Below are positions 1 to 6,782 of a stretch of 6,782 nucleotides of DNA, one piece after another. The stretch covers positions 1 to 6,782 of the forward strand of contig DCAW01000174.1 of NCBI GenBank assembly GCA_002313895.1. The letters run 5' to 3'. The notes under the pieces are model-generated. The model worked only from the letters and a program-made list of their open reading frames with translations. It was not told where the DNA came from and searched no databases. Positions within the stretch are counted from its first letter, which is position 1. Each line of letters begins with the position of its first letter. This DNA comes from Dehalococcoidia bacterium UBA1123 (GTDB taxonomy: Bacteria; Chloroflexota; Dehalococcoidia; Lucifugimonadales; UBA1123). The translations under genes and the position numbers were made by a program.

Positions 1-2919
1 GCGCTGTTCATCACTTACGAAGCCTTGATTGAGGGCGTTGGAAAATCATATCCCGGGAGCCTAGTATCCGCCACTTGGTACATATCAGTCGACAAGGAGA
101 ACCTCAAGCTCTGGTCCAAAAGCGACACAAGGACGAGACTCGACCAGTTTGAGGCCGACTTCGCGGACGTCGTCGATGGATCGGCGGTGTTCTCCGGGAT
201 CGACACGCTTCTAACCAGGTTCGAACGGCGCAGCTTTTTCACCAGCGTTCCTCTTTTGTTACTGCTAGTCATAATGGTCGTAACCGTGCTGTACTACACC
301 TCGATGATGGTCTCGTACCTGGTGGGAAGTCGCGAAGCCGACGTGGCCCTGCTGAGAAGCCGCGGGGTCAGTATGTGGCAGTTCGCCAAGCTCTATGCGA
401 TCGAAGGGCTTATCCTGGCCACGGTGGCCTCGGTTCTTGCACCCTTCGTGGCATTGGGGGTAGTTTCCGTATCCGGAAAGCTCGGTTATTTCAAAGACAT
501 CACCTTTGGCGCCACTCTTCCCGTCGCCTTTCATTGGATGCCTTTCGCAGTAGCCGCGGGAACCGGTGTGCTGTGTCTGACGATCTTCGTTTTACCGGCT
601 GTCGTGGTGGCACGCTCTGGACTCGTTGGGCATAAGCTGCGTTCTTCAAGGCCACCGGAGACGGCGTTCTTCCAGCGGTACAACTTGGACATCGCTTTGC
701 TCATAGTGGGTGGTCTCATCTTCTGGGAGCTGTACGCCAGAGGCCAAATTGTCTCCAATCGCCTGTTCGACGACGTCACCGTAAACGAGGTGTTGCTGTT
801 CGCGCCCGTGCTGTTGCTGACAGTGGTGGCTCTTCTTTTCATGCGATTCTTTCCTTTATTGGTCCGATACATCAGCGGTGAATCTCCCGCTTTCATGCAC
901 ATGGCGGCGGCCGCCACTTTGGTAGCATTGGCGACCACCAACAGCTTGGGCGAAGGCCGAGCGGCTTCGAGTGTGGAGTTGCTGGGGGACCTCACATTAC
1001 TGGGCGGCTTAGGTGTCGCATATCTTTGGACACAACGAACGAGGACGACTCGGAATCGGGCAGTTGGCCTGATCGTGCAAGCAAGTCTCGTCGCATTGCT
1101 CATATACGGTGGCACGCCAAGCCGCGACGACGCCTCATTCATACCCACGATCGTCGTCGCGCTGTTGGTGCCTTCCCAGCTTCTCTTCCTGTTATTGCGT
1201 AGACTTGCGCGGGCGTATTCAGTTTGGGTATCGATGGCAATCTGGCACATGGCGCGCAACCCGTCGCAATACAGCTGGCTGGTGTTGCTCCTGGTCATGG
1301 TTACCGGGCTGGCCGTCCTGGCGACTACCGTTGGCGGTACGCTGGATCGTAGCTATGAAGAGCGCATTCTCTACCAGGTGGCCACAGACATGAGAGTGAC
1401 GGGCCATCCCACCTTTTTCGTGCGATCGATGGACGATCTCAAAGAGGCGTACCAGGAGATTCCAGGTGTGGCTGCGATCTCGTTGGCCTTGCGTGGCGCT
1501 GGTTCGATCGGGAAAAGCTACAGTGGCAGCAACTTTTCAATGCTTGGGCTGCAGTCGGAGGACTTTCCGAATATCACCTGGTATCGGGACGATTTCTCTC
1601 ACAAGCCCTTGGCCGGAGTGATGCGTTCGCTTCAGGCTAGCTCCGAGGCAACGACGATCGGGATTCCGGAGAACGCAACAAGTCTCAGGGTTTGGGTGCA
1701 GCCGAAGGAAGAGTACCCAGAGATGTTTCTGGGGATGGTCGTGCAGGATCGCAACGGTGTTCTGGAGACGCTGTCGCTGGGGTCGGTTGGCGAACCCGTA
1801 TGGCACCGGATGGAGACTGCGATACCAGCGATTCTGGAGCCACCCATCAACCTCGTATCAGTGCAGATATACGAGCCGGATCTCGGGGCCGCGGGCACAG
1901 CCGGCTCGATCTTTATTGACGACATCCAGGCCGCCTTCGAAAATGGCGAGGCCCCATTCACCATTGACGACTTCGAGGGGGTCAACGGCTGGACAGCCTT
2001 TGTAACATCCGACGTGCTAGGTATTACCAGCGTGGCCCCGTTCGACGGTCAGTTCTCGGGTGTGTTTTCTTTCGGTAGGGACACGATACTGGGCATCCGC
2101 GGATTTGACCGCGGCACGACTGGCGGTCTCGTGCCGGTGGTAGCAAGCTCGTCGTTCCTTCGAGCGTCCGGCATCGGTATCGGTGACGCTATCTATGTGA
2201 GTGTGTTCAGCCGAACGATTCCGGTCAAAATCGTGGATACGGTCGAATTATTCCCAACGATGGACCCGTCTCAAGCGGGCTTTTTGTTGGTCGACCTTAA
2301 CAACTTGCTGAGGCATCTCAACATCTTGAGCTCAACCTCCACCGTGCGGCCGAACGAGATGTTTGTCGACGAGGCCCCGGGCGCCGAGGAGGCAGTCTAC
2401 CAGATCGCGGTCAAATTAGCCGGCACTCGGGCGATAGTCCATCAAAGGGAGGCGCTGATTGAATCCGTCAGATTGGACCCGCTGATAACTGCCGGTTGGA
2501 AGGTTATGGTAATACTGGCAGCGGGCATCTCGCTGTTCGCCGCGTCGATGGGTTACATCACATATCTTCTGGCATTCGCCAGTCAGAGCCGCATCGAAAT
2601 GGGCTTCTTGCAAGCGCTGGGCCTAACCACACGCCAGATGGGTTGGCTGCTGAGCGCAGAGCATCTAGTCATCGTGGCTTTCGGTCTGATCATCGGAACT
2701 GCCACTGGTTTCGCCATGAGCGACATCTTGGTGTCTGGAATGGTGGTAACCGAAACGGGCGCCCCTGTGCTCCCCCCGTTCGTACTCACGACTAATTGGT
2801 CTCTTATGGTGGCGATATACTTGGGGATGTTGTTTATGTTCGCATGCGCACTGTTCTGGGTGAGCCGCACGGTCATCAAGGTCGACCTGCACGAGATATC
2901 AAAGATGGGAGATAAGTAG
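1..2919 (+). CDS. Permease A: FtsX/MacB-type ABC transporter permease, 5' end outside window
   Basis: This is the membrane subunit of a type VII (MacB/LolCDE-like) ABC transporter. Such permeases use cytoplasmic ATP hydrolysis to move an extracytoplasmic domain rather than to pass substrate through a channel. The frame is open from base 1, so the gene starts upstream. FITYEALIEGVG at the left edge aligns with FLITEEAYFDILG of the next gene, placing about 240 residues outside; TTG at 25 is unlikely to be the start. Counting codons from base 1: end of the first extracytoplasmic domain 1-80; membrane segments near 83-106, 132-157, 176-204, 229-250 and 261-291; FtsX motif LLRSRG at 117-122; a hydrophobic insertion about 295-402; conserved W-H-MARNP at 415-421; a membrane segment 424-448; a large extracytoplasmic domain about 455-830 with jelly-roll-like stretches (GSIFIDDIQ at 635, IDDFEGVNGW at 655); and C-terminal FtsX segments near 833-860, 886-911 and 932-956. 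The family is clear; the substrate is unknown. No ATPase lies in the window. Confidence 0.93.
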   Translation, partial: ALFITYEALIEGVGKSYPGSLVSATWYISVDKENLKLWSKSDTRTRLDQFEADFADVVDGSAVFSGIDTLLTRFERRSFFTSVPLLLLLVIMVVTVLYYTSMMVSYLVGSREADVALLRSRGVSMWQFAKLYAIEGLILATVASVLAPFVALGVVSVSGKLGYFKDITFGATLPVAFHWMPFAVAAGTGVLCLTIFVLPAVVVARSGLVGHKLRSSRPPETAFFQRYNLDIALLIVGGLIFWELYARGQIVSNRLFDDVTVNEVLLFAPVLLLTVVALLFMRFFPLLVRYISGESPAFMHMAAAATLVALATTNSLGEGRAASSVELLGDLTLLGGLGVAYLWTQRTRTTRNRAVGLIVQASLVALLIYGGTPSRDDASFIPTIVVALLVPSQLLFLLLRRLARAYSVWVSMAIWHMARNPSQYSWLVLLLVMVTGLAVLATTVGGTLDRSYEERILYQVATDMRVTGHPTFFVRSMDDLKEAYQEIPGVAAISLALRGAGSIGKSYSGSNFSMLGLQSEDFPNITWYRDDFSHKPLAGVMRSLQASSEATTIGIPENATSLRVWVQPKEEYPEMFLGMVVQDRNGVLETLSLGSVGEPVWHRMETAIPAILEPPINLVSVQIYEPDLGAAGTAGSIFIDDIQAAFENGEAPFTIDDFEGVNGWTAFVTSDVLGITSVAPFDGQFSGVFSFGRDTILGIRGFDRGTTGGLVPVVASSSFLRASGIGIGDAIYVSVFSRTIPVKIVDTVELFPTMDPSQAGFLLVDLNNLLRHLNILSSTSTVRPNEMFVDEAPGAEEAVYQIAVKLAGTRAIVHQREALIESVRLDPLITAGWKVMVILAAGISLFAASMGYITYLLAFASQSRIEMGFLQALGLTTRQMGWLLSAEHLVIVAFGLIIGTATGFAMSDILVSGMVVTETGAPVLPPFVLTTNWSLMVAIYLGMLFMFACALFWVSRTVIKVDLHEISKMGDK

Positions 2920-2931
2920 GAACGTGGCGAA

Positions 2932-5900
2932 TTGCTCCTGATAAGCATCGCGACCAGTTTGATCAAGGCTTGGCCGCTAGTAGCCCGACGCGCCATTGCC
3001 GGTTGGCCACTGCTGTCAACAGTCATTATCGGAGTGCTCCTAGCAAGTGCCATCATGGCGGGCACGGTCATATACTTCGACGCCCTCAGAGAATTGGCGC
3101 TCACCAGAGCCCTGGACGAACTGACCGTCGACGAGACGAACATACTTCTCAAGTCCGACCAGGCACCCACCACCCGGGCGGAAGCGACCAAAGTGGTCCA
3201 GGCCACCAATCGCGAGATCGATCGTAGTGTCGCGTGGCTTCTGCGGAACCGGGTTCAGGGCGTGAAGTCCGCAACCTTCTTCGTTACCGAACCAGGGCAA
3301 GAGCTGACCGCAGGAATCAAGACCTCTCGGACCTATTTCTTTAACGTCCCCACGATATATGAATACATCACAATCCTTCCCGGCGGGAGGACCCCGGCGA
3401 GCGAGCCTGTTTCTCTACCGGGCGAACCGTTGACGCTGGAGGCGCTGGCGCCTGCCGCGGCGGCCGAAGCCTTCGGCGTTGGCCTGGGCGACCAGCTCTC
3501 GGCTTCGCCGGACTGGAGTGATTCGTTACCTTACGTCCGCGTCAAGATAGTCGGGCTCTACGTTCAGAACGAGCCGAGCGATGCATTCTGGCACTTCGAC
3601 AAAAGCATCTTACGCGTCTCTGAGTCGGGCACATTCCGCACCATCCCTTTCCTGATAACAGAGGAGGCGTACTTCGACATATTGGGCAACGCGTTCGCTG
3701 ACATGAACAGCACCTACGGCTGGTTACTGGCTGTGGACAGGAAACAGTTGAACTCTGAGAACGCAACGTTCGCGAGGCTGAGCATCGATGAGATGAGGCT
3801 TCACCTGTTTTCAAACCTGTTCAACTATCTGCAGTTCACTTCACTGGTCGACGCTCTGGAGGAGTATGACACACGTCTGTTCTTCTCCAAGCTACCAATG
3901 TTTGTCATCCTGACCCTGATCGCGGTTGTTGTCTTATACTACGTCATAACCCTGTCGTCACTCTTGGTGGAGCAGCAGAGGTCTGAGATCATCCTCCTGC
4001 GAAGCCGGGGCGCGAGCTCTGTCCAGGTACTGGCGGTATTGGCGCTGGAGGGCGCGACGATCTCTCTTATCGCAATAATAGTCGCTCCGTTTTTGGCGGC
4101 GCTTGTCATCAGCCTTCTTGGTTATACCCCCATGTTCTCCAACTTGAGCGGCAGTAGCCGTTTGGACGTTAGCCTGTCCACCGGGGCATACGTGATGAGC
4201 GCCATCGGTGGCCTGCTCAGTTTCTCGGCTTTGATGGTGCCCGCAGTTCAATCATCCCGTATCACCGTTACGACGCACCACCAGCAATCCGCGCGACCTA
4301 GTAGCCAACCCTTGTACCAACGGTTGTACCTGGACGTGTTGCTATTGGCGATCGGTATCCTGCTGTTTCGTCAGCTGTCTCAAATGGGCTCAGTCGTGGC
4401 GGTGGACGCATTCGGCGCCGTTGCAGCGGACCAGTTGCTGCTAGCCGTCCCGGTTGTGATACTGGTCGCGTCGGCCCTAGTGATGCTCAGGCTGTTCCCG
4501 CTGGTCATGAGGGTAGCCAGCAGATTGCTCTCGCCAGTGCTTCCGGTTGGGTTGGCCGTAGGTCTATGGCAGATGGCACGCAACCCGACGCACTACGCTC
4601 GGCTGTCGCTGCTTTTGATACTCATGGCCGGCTTGGGCACTTTTTCCGCCAGCTTCGGCGGTACTTTCCGGCGCAGCTTCGAGGAGCGCGCGCTCTACTC
4701 CACCGGCGCCGACATTCGGATCGAAGATGTCAGGTTGTCTTCTCTCAGGACCTCGATGCCCCTCGTGGACACTTATGAGGGCCTCCCGTCGGTCACCCGA
4801 GTAGGTATCGCATTCAGGGGAAGTGGCTCGGACCTTTCCCAGTTATTCGCGAGTTCGTACACCATGTTCGCCATCGATGGCGAAGCGATAATGGATGTGG
4901 GCTGGTTTCGCGACGATTTCGCTGACGGACCTTTGAGGCCAAAGGTCACGAGTCTGTCAAACCCAACTCCACCCCAGGGTATCGTCCTGCCGGCCGGTTC
5001 GGCGGCCATCGGTGTCGCTATCAAAGCTGATAGGCCGCATCCAGGAATCGTCGTCGCGGCCAGAATCAAAGATACTAATGGCCGTTACTTCTCCTATATC
5101 CTGGGCGGGTTGGAGTCGAGTGAATGGCTACGCTTAGAGACTGGATTTGAGCGCGTAAGCCGCCTCCAGAGCTTCGAGTTGCTTCAACCAATCGCACCAC
5201 TGTCACTCGTCTCGTTGACCCTGCATGAATCCGAGAGCCGGAACAGGCTGAGGGCAGGCTCGGTCGCGATATCGGAGGTCTATGTGAAAATGGCGAACGG
5301 TGACACAAAGGTCGTTGAACCGTTCGACTCCGTGGCGCATTGGAGCGTCTTGGAAACCGCCCCCGAGTCCGTCTCTGACGTCTGGCAGCCTGCCGGCGAG
5401 GTGTTGAAAGGGGATACCGCCGCCAACTTCACCTGGACCGAAGGAAGCCCTCTGGTAAGTCGAGGAGTATTCCCAGGCCCCCCGATGGTGCCCTTGGACG
5501 TTGTGGCATCAAAGTCCTTCCTGAGTGCAAACAAACAACGCCTGGGAGAAACCATCCAGGTGACCGTGCAGGGCCATCGCCTGAATGTCTCCCTGGTGGA
5601 CGAGATAGACTATTTCCCCACGTTTGATACCGACAAAAAATCGTACCTGATCGGCGATCTGGACTCGATTTTCGGCTACGTAAACTTGCAGGCTACGGGC
5701 GCCGAGCTGAGACCCAACGAGATCTGGCTGTCCACCGAGGGCGATAGCGCCGAAAGATCCCAACTCCTGGACATGTTGAACGACGATCAGCCTTTTGCTA
5801 ACCGCGTTGTCCACGATAGGTTAGAGGCGCTTTCGAATTCGCGGGCGGACCCGCTGGTAGACGCGGGTTGGAAGGCGCTCTTGTTCGTGGCCTTTGCGGC

Positions 5901-6291
5901 AATGTTCGTGCTTAGTGGCATCGGATTCTTGGTGCATGCGTATGTGTCCTTCAAGGGCCGGGAGGTACAGTTCGCGCTGATGCGGACCATCGGCTTCACC
6001 ATGGGCCAGCTGATGACCCTGGTCTTCATCGAGCAGGCGGTGGTTATCGGTACCGGCCTGGCCCTAGGCACCTGGATGGGTGGGAGGCTGAGCGCCACCG
6101 TTATGCCGTTCCTCGGCCACGACGATCGAGGCATTCAGGTATTACCGCCCTTCGTTAACCAGATCACCTGGGATACACTGGCCATAACCTATGCAGCCAT
6201 GGGGCTACTGTTTGCCTTCATAGTAGCGGGCGTCATATGGTTCCTTCGCCGGCTCTCACTTCAGCGGATTCTGCGCCTCGGAGAGATGTAG
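2932..6291 (+). CDS. Permease B: complete 1119-aa FtsX/MacB-type ABC transporter permease
   Basis: This is a full-length paralogue of the preceding gene, 12 bases after its stop, so the two are almost certainly co-transcribed and probably form one transporter. The start is TTG 2932. No earlier in-frame start codon exists after the upstream TAG, and a weak GGAA (2919-2922) overlaps that stop. Starting here puts the first membrane helix at 25-48, as the family expects. Order: extracytoplasmic domain 50-320, with a MacB-like stretch VGLGDQLSASPDW; FtsX module with helices near 322-344, 365-396 and 419-440 and LLRSRG at 355-360; helices 466-482 and 500-525; W-Q-MARNP at 546-552; helix 554-578; then GGTFRRSFEERALY leading into a second extracytoplasmic domain, 580-975. 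That domain has jelly-roll-like strands (GSVAISEVYV at 776, VEPFDSVAHW at 795) and LRPNEIW. The C-terminal FtsX module has helices 980-1005, 1028-1050 and 1082-1105. At over 1,100 residues it is far longer than LolC/LolE (about 400) or MacB (about 650). The substrate is unknown. Confidence 0.95.
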   Translation: MLLISIATSLIKAWPLVARRAIAGWPLLSTVIIGVLLASAIMAGTVIYFDALRELALTRALDELTVDETNILLKSDQAPTTRAEATKVVQATNREIDRSVAWLLRNRVQGVKSATFFVTEPGQELTAGIKTSRTYFFNVPTIYEYITILPGGRTPASEPVSLPGEPLTLEALAPAAAAEAFGVGLGDQLSASPDWSDSLPYVRVKIVGLYVQNEPSDAFWHFDKSILRVSESGTFRTIPFLITEEAYFDILGNAFADMNSTYGWLLAVDRKQLNSENATFARLSIDEMRLHLFSNLFNYLQFTSLVDALEEYDTRLFFSKLPMFVILTLIAVVVLYYVITLSSLLVEQQRSEIILLRSRGASSVQVLAVLALEGATISLIAIIVAPFLAALVISLLGYTPMFSNLSGSSRLDVSLSTGAYVMSAIGGLLSFSALMVPAVQSSRITVTTHHQQSARPSSQPLYQRLYLDVLLLAIGILLFRQLSQMGSVVAVDAFGAVAADQLLLAVPVVILVASALVMLRLFPLVMRVASRLLSPVLPVGLAVGLWQMARNPTHYARLSLLLILMAGLGTFSASFGGTFRRSFEERALYSTGADIRIEDVRLSSLRTSMPLVDTYEGLPSVTRVGIAFRGSGSDLSQLFASSYTMFAIDGEAIMDVGWFRDDFADGPLRPKVTSLSNPTPPQGIVLPAGSAAIGVAIKADRPHPGIVVAARIKDTNGRYFSYILGGLESSEWLRLETGFERVSRLQSFELLQPIAPLSLVSLTLHESESRNRLRAGSVAISEVYVKMANGDTKVVEPFDSVAHWSVLETAPESVSDVWQPAGEVLKGDTAANFTWTEGSPLVSRGVFPGPPMVPLDVVASKSFLSANKQRLGETIQVTVQGHRLNVSLVDEIDYFPTFDTDKKSYLIGDLDSIFGYVNLQATGAELRPNEIWLSTEGDSAERSQLLDMLNDDQPFANRVVHDRLEALSNSRADPLVDAGWKALLFVAFAAMFVLSGIGFLVHAYVSFKGREVQFALMRTIGFTMGQLMTLVFIEQAVVIGTGLALGTWMGGRLSATVMPFLGHDDRGIQVLPPFVNQITWDTLAITYAAMGLLFAFIVAGVIWFLRRLSLQRILRLGEM

Positions 6292-6301
6292 AAAATTCTC
6301 T

Positions 6302-6323
6302 GCTACCTAGTTCTAGGCATAGC
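6302..6323 (+). terminator. Stem-loop just after the permease stop, possible weak terminator or 3' end
   Basis: GCTA-CCTAG (6302-6310) pairs with CTAGG-ca-TAGC (6313-6323): nine base pairs interrupted by a two-base bulge. The innermost pair cannot close over two bases, so the working loop is GTTC. The hairpin begins 10 bases after the permease B stop, where operon 3' ends usually lie. No run of T follows, so it is not a canonical intrinsic terminator. It could stabilise the mRNA 3' end or be fortuitous. Confidence 0.35.
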
Positions 6324-6379
6324 CGTTAGGATAATCCGTTTGCCTTGAGATGCGACGAGTCGGACGGCACGGCGGCGGT

Positions 6380-6404
6380 GGTTCGACAAGCTCACAACGA
6401 ACGG
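6380..6404. repeat. Short imperfect palindrome resembling a dispersed intergenic repeat
   Basis: GTTCG (6381-6385) is the reverse complement of CGAAC (6398-6402), flanking AAGCTCA. The string TTCGACAAGCTCA followed shortly by CGAACGG is one I remember as a very common dispersed intergenic palindrome in environmental bacterial genomes, including Chloroflexota. Only one copy lies here, so repetition cannot be shown from this window. It sits in the loop of the larger helix 6354-6364/6415-6425. The identification rests on memory, not on a search. Confidence 0.45.
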
Positions 6405-6423
6405 GATTGGTAACTCCGACTTG

Positions 6424-6477
6424 TCAAGGCTGAGATGCGGGTCATGGGAACGACCCGTTCATTTATGCCAGCCTTGA
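6424..6477 (+). repeat. Nested inverted repeat: 9-bp perfect outer stem with inner GGGTC/GACCC stem
   Basis: TCAAGGCTG (6424-6432) is a perfect reverse complement of CAGCCTTGA (6469-6477). Inside, CGGGTC (6438-6443) pairs with GACCCG (6452-6457), with three more pairs outward (6435-6437 with 6460-6462) across a two-base bulge. The following bases 6478-6501 become T-rich but start with ATGTCCC, so the T-run is not adjacent as an intrinsic terminator needs. A leaky terminator, an RNA regulatory hairpin and a DNA palindrome all remain possible. Confidence 0.5.
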
Positions 6478-6499
6478 ATGTCCCATCTATTCTATTTAT

Positions 6500-6528
6500 T
6501 TGACCCACGTGCTCGGCGACACTAAACG
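6500..6528 (+). promoter_or_regulatory. Possible weak sigma-70-type promoter for the gene at 6594
   Basis: TTGACC (6500-6505) matches five of six bases of a -35 box. A 17-base spacer follows, then TAAACG (6523-6528), which is only a 3/6 match to TATAAT. The perfect hexamer palindrome CACGTG lies in the spacer at 6506-6511. If real, transcription would begin around 6535, giving a leader of about 60 bases and leaving the upstream helices outside that transcript. The poor -10 box keeps confidence low. Confidence 0.25.
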
Positions 6529-6580
6529 CGAGTTCATGTCTAGAGGCATAGGGGTTACAAATGCTTCCAGGCAGGTCCTG

Positions 6581-6587
6581 AAGGGAG
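6581..6587 (+). promoter_or_regulatory. Shine-Dalgarno site fixing the ATG at 6594
   Basis: AAGGGAG is a close match to the AGGAGG anti-16S consensus and ends six bases before ATG 6594, near-ideal spacing. It is a much stronger site than the one before permease B. It decides the start of the downstream gene and favours it over the out-of-frame ATG at 6536. Confidence 0.7.
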
Positions 6588-6593
6588 ATTCAA

Positions 6594-6782
6594 ATGGCAG
6601 AAGGGTTAATGACCGTAGGAATAATACTCGTCATCGTGTGGTTTTTTGCCAGACGTAGCTTCAACTATAAACCTGGCTCAAAGAACTGGGCCATCAATGC
6701 TGAAGCAAGGCTAAGTGATAGTGAAGAAGCGAATAACATAGCCTATCGCCTTCAAGAGGAGATGGTTAACTCTGGGCATCGC
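6594..6782 (+). CDS. Small membrane-anchored protein of unknown function, 3' end outside window
   Basis: Sixty-three codons are visible and the frame is still open at the right edge. I do not recognise the family. Residues 5-18 form a single hydrophobic helix (LMTVGIILVIVWFF) followed at once by Ala-Arg-Arg, which by the positive-inside rule puts the C-terminal part in the cytoplasm, as a signal-anchor rather than a cleaved signal peptide. After a linker with Tyr-Lys-Pro-Gly, residues 35-60 are charged and probably helical (AEARLSDSEEANN, then RLQEEMV). The start is supported by AAGGGAG six bases upstream. The codons look more A/T-rich than those of the permeases. The gene is 302 bases beyond permease B on the same strand, with several hairpins between, so it may well be a separate transcription unit. 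Confidence 0.7.
   Translation, partial: MAEGLMTVGIILVIVWFFARRSFNYKPGSKNWAINAEARLSDSEEANNIAYRLQEEMVNSGHR

Larger units (their letters stand above)
6342..6477 (+). ncRNA. Candidate structured RNA: two adjacent long helices with an alternative pairing
   Basis: I see two inverted repeats that abut exactly. Helix 1 pairs 6354-6364 with 6415-6425: 11 pairs, one of them G·U (G6357-U6422), and it can grow outward by five more (6342-6346 with 6426-6430) past a seven-base bulge. Helix 2 pairs 6424-6432 with 6469-6477: nine perfect pairs, capped by a second stem 6435-6443/6452-6462 with a two-base bulge and loop ATGGGAAC. Nine pairs of helix 1 and all of helix 2 fit together end to end (6423/6424), whereas the extended form of helix 1 uses 6424-6430 and would break helix 2. 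The G·U pair works only for a + strand transcript. The region could be the leader of the gene at 6594, a small RNA, or a palindromic DNA element. I recognise no known RNA family. Confidence 0.35.

Noticed and set aside
25..27. TTG as the start of permease A
   Set aside because: The frame is open to base 1, and the residues before it align with internal residues of permease B, so this is an internal codon.
531..1298. Minus-strand open frame of 255 codons
   Set aside because: It lies entirely opposite permease A, whose reading is supported by clear homology to permease B. The antisense translation is Arg/Ser/Thr-rich with no recognisable domain.
2583..3209. Minus-strand open frame of 208 codons spanning the junction between the two permeases
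   Set aside because: It overlaps conserved C-terminal FtsX coding of A and the N-terminus of B. It has no family resemblance and no adequate ribosome site that I can see.
6346..6439. Nine-base direct repeat TGAGATGCG at 6346-6354 and 6431-6439
   Set aside because: A repeat of this length is not surprising by chance in about 300 bases, though it helps create the alternative pairing noted above.
6444..6503. Nineteen-codon open frame that could be a leader peptide
   Set aside because: No convincing Shine-Dalgarno precedes it, its start lies in the loop of the inner hairpin, and no biased residue run suggests attenuation by an amino acid.
6506..6511. CACGTG palindrome as an operator
   Set aside because: A lone six-base palindrome without flanking symmetry is too weak to call a regulator site.
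6312..6551. Near-direct repeat TCTAGGCATAG (6312-6322) and TCTAGAGGCATAG (6539-6551) bracketing the intergenic region
   Set aside because: The copies differ by a two-base insertion and have no terminal inverted structure or mobile gene between them; this is compatible with chance.
6536..6658. Forty-codon + strand frame overlapping the gene at 6594
   Set aside because: It has no ribosome site, its composition is Arg/Asn-rich and low in complexity, and it overlaps a better-supported start.

Overview
The window is mostly one tandem pair of very large ABC-transporter permeases of the FtsX/MacB (type VII ABC) class, both on the + strand. It is followed by about 300 bases of non-coding DNA rich in inverted repeats, and then by the start of a small membrane protein. 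The organism is bacterial with mid-range to moderately high GC. The paired ~1,100-residue double-FtsX permeases, and an intergenic palindrome I remember as a common dispersed repeat of environmental Chloroflexota (Dehalococcoidia/SAR202-like) genomes, suggest that phylum. This is a weak inference from memory; nothing in the window is a taxonomic marker.

Layout. Bases 1-2919 hold the C-terminal 972 codons of permease A, whose frame is open through the window edge. Aligned with its neighbour, it lacks about 240 N-terminal residues, which lie upstream. After a 12-base gap, permease B (2932-6291, 1119 aa) is complete and starts with TTG. Bases 6292-6593 carry no convincing gene. They contain a hairpin just after the permease stop, a dispersed-repeat-like palindrome, two adjacent long helices that could form one folded RNA, and a possible weak promoter. 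A 63-codon partial gene begins at ATG 6594 with a strong Shine-Dalgarno and runs off the right edge.

How the genes work together. A and B are ancient paralogues with the same plan: an N-terminal membrane anchor (seen only in B), an extracytoplasmic domain, a first FtsX membrane module, a second large extracytoplasmic domain with jelly-roll-like stretches, and a C-terminal FtsX module. Their order and 12-base spacing imply co-transcription and probably a heterodimeric LolC/LolE-like arrangement driven by a separate ATPase. No Walker-type ATPase is encoded here, so that partner must lie outside. The substrate cannot be read from the sequence. Permease A has a roughly 107-residue hydrophobic insertion that B lacks, which is the clearest difference between them.

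I found no defence system, mobile element, CRISPR array, tRNA or rRNA. The least ordinary parts are the permease A insertion, the jelly-roll-like segments in the exported domains, and the folded intergenic region.
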